From NCBI RefSeq assembly GCF_014873145.1, contig NZ_JADBEK010000001.1, positions 5,642,001 through 5,706,000 on the forward strand: a stretch of DNA of 64,000 bases. The letters run 5' to 3'. This document shows, piece by piece, positions 60,105 through 64,000 of the stretch (position 1 is the first letter of the stretch; each line of letters starts with the position of its first letter). The translations under genes were made by a program, and so were the position numbers. The stretch is from Nonomuraea angiospora. Lineage in GTDB: Bacteria > Actinomycetota > Actinomycetes > Streptosporangiales > Streptosporangiaceae. Under the pieces are notes generated by a model, which was given only the letters and a program-made list of their open reading frames with translations, had not been told where the DNA came from and made no database searches.

Positions 60105-62306
60105 CTAGCCGCGCCGGGTGGCGGCCGTCACACGCTTGAGGATGCGGTCCCACTCCGTGCCGAACGGATTGTCCTGCACCAGGTACGTCCAGGTGGCCGT
60201 CGGCCGCTTCAGGTCCGGCTCGGGCGCCTCGAAGGACTCCAGCGAGCGCCGCTCCACCTCCGCCAGCAGCGACTTGTACTCGGCCACCGCCTCCCGGTGG
60301 AACTCGTCGATCGGGCTCATCCGGCCCAGCGCGCGCAGGTGGATGCCCTCGCGCAGGTCCGTCAGGAACGCCAGGTGCTCGGTCCAGCAGCGGTCGATGG
60401 CGTGCAGGACGATCTGGCGGGCGGTCTCGTCCCTGGTGTCCTCCGGCAGGGCCTCCCAGCGTTCGGGGTCGGCGGTGGACAGGGCCTTGGCGGCGGAGTC
60501 GCCGTGCAGGACCTTGTCGCGCCACTCCAGGATGAGCTCGCGCTGGTGCTCCAGGAGGCGGGTGTAGCGCCACGTGTTGCGGTGGATCTCCAGGTTGACG
60601 CCCTCGGCGACGCGCTGGGCGTGGCCGACGAGGTAGGCGCCGCGCCGGTGGCGGACGATGCCGTCGGGGTCGGCGGCGGGCGGGCGCTCGTCGGGGACGA
60701 ACTGGGTGATCAGGTCGTCCTGGGTGCTGACGAAGAAGACAGAGCCGCCCGGGTCGCCCTGGCGGCCGGCGCGGCCCCGGAGCTGGTCGTCGAGGCGGCT
60801 GCTGGCGTGGCGGCCCGAGCCGATCACGTACAGGCCGCCCAGCTCGGCGACGCCGTCCCCGAGGCGGATGTCGGTGCCGCGCCCGGCCATCTGGGTGGAG
60901 ACGGTGATGGCGTCGCGCTCCCCCGCCCTGGCGATGATCGCGGCCTCTTCGGCGTCGTTCTTGGCGTTGAGGACGACCGGCTCCATGCCGCGCCGCTGGA
61001 GGAGCTTGGCGAGGTTCTCCGACTCGGCGACGTCGAGCGTGCCGATGAGGATCGGCCGGCCGGTGGCGTGGACCTCCTGGATCTCCTCGACCAGGGCGGC
61101 GTCCTTGTCGGGGACGGTCGGGTAGATGCGGTCCGGTTCGTCCTCGCGCACGCAGGGCCGGTTGGGCGGGATGACCGCGACCTTGAGACCGTAGAACTCG
61201 CCGAGCTGCTCGCTGACCGCCACCGCCGTGCCCGTCATGCCGCAGATCTCCGGGTAGCGGCGGATCAGGCCCTGGACGGTGATCGAGTCGAGGATCTCGC
61301 CCTTCTCGCTCGGCGGCAGCGCCTCCTTGGCCTCCACGGCCGCCTGCAGGCCGTCGGGCCAGCGCTGGAGCAGCGCCACCCGGCCGCGCGAGGGGTTGAT
61401 CAGCTGGACCTTGCCGTCGCGCACGATGTAGTCGACGTCGCGGGCGAGCAGCGCGTGGGCGTGCAGGGCCAGGTTGAGCTCGATGAGCGTGCCGGGCTCG
61501 TGCTCGTCGTAGAGCTCGACGCCGAGGAGGTTCTCGACGCTGTCGGCGCCCTTGGGGGTGAGGTAGACGTTGCGGGCCTGCTCGTCGATCTCGTAGTGGT
61601 AGCCGCGTACGAGCTGCCTGACCAGCGCCGCCATCTCCGGCACCGCGCTGCCGGGGTCGGTGGACCCGGCCATCACGAGCGGCACGCGGGCCTCGTCGAC
61701 CAGCACGGAGTCGGCCTCGTCGATCAGGGCCACCTCGGGCGCGGGCACGATGATCTCGGCGGCCTCCGTGCGGAGCCGGTCGCGCAGCACGTCGAACCCG
61801 ATCTCGCTGACGGGCCCGTACGTGACGTCCCTCGCGTACGCCTCGCGCCGCTCCTCCGGCGTGGAGTTCTGGCCGATCCAGCCCACGGTGACGCCGAGCG
61901 CCTCGTAGAACGGCCCCATCCACTCCGCGTCACGCCTGGCCAGATAGTCGTTCACCGAGATCACGTGGACGTGCTTGCCCTGCAACGCGTAGCCCGCCGC
62001 CGCCATGGCGCCGGACAACGTCTTGCCCTCGCCGGTGGCCATCTCGGCGACCTTCCCGTCGAGGAGGGCCAAGGTGCCGAGCAACTGCACGTCGTACGGC
62101 CGCAGGCCCAGCGTCCTGTCGGCGGCCTCGCGTGCGATGGCGCAGAACTCGGCCAGATCGTCCATCTTCGGCTCGGGCAGCTCGTCGAGCTTGCGCAACC
62201 GATCGGCGCGACCTTCCGCCGCCTTGACGATCTTTTCATAGGGGGTCAGGGGCACGCCTCCTGGACGATCCAGGAGATTCCTGATAATTCCCTTTATTGA
62301 GGCCAC
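60105..62306 (-). CDS. secA2: Accessory preprotein translocase ATPase SecA2
   Basis: 733 residues, GTG start with GGAGG upstream. SecA motor: [20 protein letters not shown], Walker A MATGEGKT (89-96), [13 protein letters not shown] (DEAD-type Walker B about 191), [21 protein letters not shown] and [15 protein letters not shown]. It is shorter than housekeeping SecA (about 900-950) and lacks the C-terminal linker with its zinc site, as actinobacterial SecA2 does. SecA2 exports a limited set of proteins with the canonical SecYEG channel. No accessory-secretion or obvious client gene is adjacent. Confidence 0.93.
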   Translation of the reverse strand: MASIKGIIRNLLDRPGGVPLTPYEKIVKAAEGRADRLRKLDELPEPKMDDLAEFCAIAREAADRTLGLRPYDVQLLGTLALLDGKVAEMATGEGKTLSGAMAAAGYALQGKHVHVISVNDYLARRDAEWMGPFYEALGVTVGWIGQNSTPEERREAYARDVTYGPVSEIGFDVLRDRLRTEAAEIIVPAPEVALIDEADSVLVDEARVPLVMAGSTDPGSAVPEMAALVRQLVRGYHYEIDEQARNVYLTPKGADSVENLLGVELYDEHEPGTLIELNLALHAHALLARDVDYIVRDGKVQLINPSRGRVALLQRWPDGLQAAVEAKEALPPSEKGEILDSITVQGLIRRYPEICGMTGTAVAVSEQLGEFYGLKVAVIPPNRPCVREDEPDRIYPTVPDKDAALVEEIQEVHATGRPILIGTLDVAESENLAKLLQRRGMEPVVLNAKNDAEEAAIIARAGERDAITVSTQMAGRGTDIRLGDGVAELGGLYVIGSGRHASSRLDDQLRGRAGRQGDPGGSVFFVSTQDDLITQFVPDERPPAADPDGIVRHRRGAYLVGHAQRVAEGVNLEIHRNTWRYTRLLEHQRELILEWRDKVLHGDSAAKALSTADPERWEALPEDTRDETARQIVLHAIDRCWTEHLAFLTDLREGIHLRALGRMSPIDEFHREAVAEYKSLLAEVERRSLESFEAPEPDLKRPTATWTYLVQDNPFGTEWDRILKRVTAATRRG

Positions 62307-62442
62307 AGTTCCTCCAACGCACGCTTCGCCGACACCGTTCCCTCTTACAAGGGAGGGGAGCGGAGCGACGATACGGCAAGCGCCGCCGTACCGGACATTA
62401 GCTCATCCGGGACGCTGCGCCGCCACATCGCTCATGTCCGAG

Positions 62443-63306
62443 TCACGCGGATTCAGCCCGTACGGCGAGAACTGTGACGGCGGCCAGCAGCAGCACGCAC
62501 CCCGACCAGGCAAGAGGGGTGAGCCGCTCCCCGAACAGCACCACGCCGAGCACCGCCGCGCCCACGGCCTCGCCGAGCGAGATGATCGACACCGTGGTGG
62601 CGCGCAGCGCGGTCAGGGCGCGGAAGAACAGGCCGTACGCGAGCGCCGTCGGCACCGCGCCGAGGTAGAGCAGCAGCGCCACGGACGGCAGGCTCACGTT
62701 CGGCACGACCCCTTCCACCAGCGCGAACGGCGCCAGGCACGCCGCCCCGACCACGAACCCGCCGATCGCCACCCCCTGCGGGTCGTCGTCCCCGAGCCTC
62801 CGGGAGAGGATCGTGACCCCGGCGTACCCGGCGGCCGAGAGCAGGGCGAGGCCGATGCCCGCGATGGAGGACGTCCGGGACTGCAGCGCGGTCTCCCCGG
62901 TGAGGAGGACGAGCCCGGTCAGGGCGGTGGCGAGCGCGGTGAGCGCGACGCGGCCGAGCGGCTCGCGGAGGAGGAAGCGGCTGCCCAGGGCGGTGAAGAC
63001 CGGGGTGGCGCCCATCGTCACCACGGTCGCGAGCGCCACGCCGGAGTGGGCGATCGCGGCGAAGTACGCGGTCTGGTAGACGGCCATTCCGGCGCCGATC
63101 AGCAGGATCCGGCCGCTGAGCACGACCGGGCGGCGGGTGAGGAGGAGAAGGAAGGCGGCGCCGAGGAGGTAGCGCCAGAGAGAGACGCCGACGGCGCCGA
63201 GGCCGCCGGACTCGAAGAGCAGCGAACCGGCGGCGCCGCCCGTGCCCCAGGCGGTGGCGGCCACGGACACGTAAAGGGCGCCCCGCCGGGCGGAGACATG
63301 GGTCAT
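62443..63306 (-). CDS. EamA/DMT-family transporter
   Basis: 287 residues from ATG at 63306, with ten membrane segments and the two EamA repeats (VSVAATAWGTGGAAGSLLFE, WRYLLGAAFLLLL, HSGVALATVVTMGATPVFTA in the first half; PTALAYGLFFRALTALRATT, IISLGEAVGAAVLGVVLFGE in the second). Exporter of small metabolites or amino acids; substrate unknown. The longer open frame upstream of the ATG is not conserved. Confidence 0.93.
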   Translation of the reverse strand: MTHVSARRGALYVSVAATAWGTGGAAGSLLFESGGLGAVGVSLWRYLLGAAFLLLLTRRPVVLSGRILLIGAGMAVYQTAYFAAIAHSGVALATVVTMGATPVFTALGSRFLLREPLGRVALTALATALTGLVLLTGETALQSRTSSIAGIGLALLSAAGYAGVTILSRRLGDDDPQGVAIGGFVVGAACLAPFALVEGVVPNVSLPSVALLLYLGAVPTALAYGLFFRALTALRATTVSIISLGEAVGAAVLGVVLFGERLTPLAWSGCVLLLAAVTVLAVRAESA

Positions 63307-63398
63307 GACAGGAGTGCTCCGGATGGAGTGGTTGGAATGGGCCCGGTGTGCGGGCAGCAACCACCCCCGGATCGCTCAGACCCGGAATCTCAGGGAAT

Positions 63399-63422
63399 GC
63401 CGCCCGCTAGAGGGCGGGCGGC
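63399..63422. other. GC-rich hairpin between methyltransferase and transporter genes
   Basis: GCCGCCCGC / GCGGGCGGC with a 6-base loop, about 90 bp upstream of the transporter start and downstream of the partly visible methyltransferase gene's 3' end would be on the other side. It lacks a T tract, so it is recorded as a hairpin only. Confidence 0.4.
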
Positions 63423-63475
63423 GGGGAGCAGATCAGACGTCGGTGCACCCGCCCACCCTAGCGCGGCGGGGCGGG

Positions 63476-64000
63476 CTAGGGTTTGCGGCCTACGCCGCCC
63501 AGGAGGAGCTGCTCCCAGGTGGCCAGCGGGCCGGGCAGGCGCTCGTCCGGATGCCATTCGGGAAAGTGCACCACTCCGGGCTCCACCAGCACCAGCCCGT
63601 CGAAGTACGCGGCGATGGAGTCCCGGTCGCGGAAGTACCCGGCGCCCATGGTGACGTGGAGCATGGCCTCCAGCGCCTGGGCCTTGGGGTTGGCCGAGGC
63701 CATCATGTTGGAGGCGGCGAGGTAGCTGCCCTTCGGCAGGGCGGACATGTACCGCCGGACCAGCCCGTGCGGGTCGTCCTGGTCCGGCAGCAGGTGCAGC
63801 ACGCCGATGATCAGGATGGCCGTGGGCTGGGCCGGGTCGATCAGGCGGCGCAGCGAGGGGTGGCCGAGGACGGCCTCCACGTCGCGGACGTCGGCGGTGA
63901 TGGCGTCGGCGTACGGGTTGCCGTTCAGAATGGCGCGGGCGTGCGGCTCGACCATGGGGTCGTTGTCGACGTACACCACCCTGGCCCTGGGGTCGGCGAA
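63476..64000 (-). CDS. SAM-dependent methyltransferase (DUF574-like), partial
   Basis: C-terminal 174 codons; the N-terminus lies beyond the right edge. RARVVYVDNDPMVEPHARAI is the nucleotide-binding strand-loop of DUF574/Methyltransf_19 proteins, followed by ADVRDVEAVLGHPSLRRLID, AILIIGVLHLLPDQDDPHGL, VRRYMSALPKGSYLAASNMM and the terminal WEQLLLGGVGRKP. This family is large in actinomycetes, with mostly unknown substrates. Confidence 0.92.
   Translation of the reverse strand, partial: FADPRARVVYVDNDPMVEPHARAILNGNPYADAITADVRDVEAVLGHPSLRRLIDPAQPTAILIIGVLHLLPDQDDPHGLVRRYMSALPKGSYLAASNMMASANPKAQALEAMLHVTMGAGYFRDRDSIAAYFDGLVLVEPGVVHFPEWHPDERLPGPLATWEQLLLGGVGRKP

Noticed and set aside
63399..63422. 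Hairpin read as a rho-independent terminator
   Set aside because: No T tract follows on either strand and it lies upstream of, not behind, the transporter gene.

Overview
The window is high-GC actinobacterial chromosome. GC-rich third codon positions, F420-dependent chemistry, SARP and YbaB/WXG100-type genes, RHS remnants and SecA2 together suggest the Streptosporangiaceae/Nonomuraea neighbourhood; this is inference, because there is no rRNA or other taxonomic marker here.

Layout. 1-5.5 kb: the 5' part of an AfsR/SARP regulator that runs off the left edge, a divergent GH15 glucoamylase/trehalase-like enzyme, and an SseB-family pair. 5.6-18 kb: one operon with a YbaB/EbfC protein, a WXG100-like helical protein, a 3471-residue giant protein with WXG100-like N-terminus, a membrane segment, a repeat-rich linker, several beta-rich modules and two zincin-like modules, then two tandem paralogous small genes that may be immunity or accessory proteins. 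18-21.1 kb: a secreted beta-helix protein and a secreted phospholipase A2. 21.1-31 kb: an accessory stretch with many broken genes (hypothetical, GNAT, TIGR04222, alpha/beta hydrolase, integrase), an intact TetR/LLM-oxidoreductase pair, three small secreted proteins and a DJ-1/PfpI protein.

31-38 kb: mobile and horizontally acquired DNA. It holds a tyrosine integrase, an IS transposase, an orphan RHS C-terminal tip with a lysozyme-like toxin domain plus a coupled membrane-anchored putative immunity protein in lower-GC DNA, and a decayed sigma factor/CU044_5270 pair. 38-41.7 kb: TetR and cytochrome P450 with a dead ferredoxin and a reductase remnant, then a polytopic membrane protein.

42.0-45.6 kb is the most interesting locus: a 53-residue precursor with six cysteines in a C-C-CC-C-C arrangement, a GC-rich attenuator-like hairpin, and then four overlapping genes for a MauE-like membrane protein, a thioredoxin-fold protein with CVPC, a fused ABC exporter and an S26 signal peptidase. 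The parts list predicts oxidation, export and cleavage of a disulfide-rich, knottin-like secreted peptide. 45.7-48 kb is again decayed (kinase, SLOG and regulator fragments) and ends at tRNA-Lys.

48.3-64 kb returns to orderly chromosome: MoxR ATPase with CoxE-type VWA protein, NERD protein, a TetR regulator with three acyl-CoA dehydrogenases sharing a matching palindrome, GNAT, a pseudokinase/STAND-like/WD40 fusion, two DMT transporters, a VOC protein, SecA2 and a partial SAM-dependent methyltransferase. I found no frameshifts in 1-21 kb or 48-64 kb, so the many lesions between look like real decay of an accessory region rather than uniformly poor sequence.
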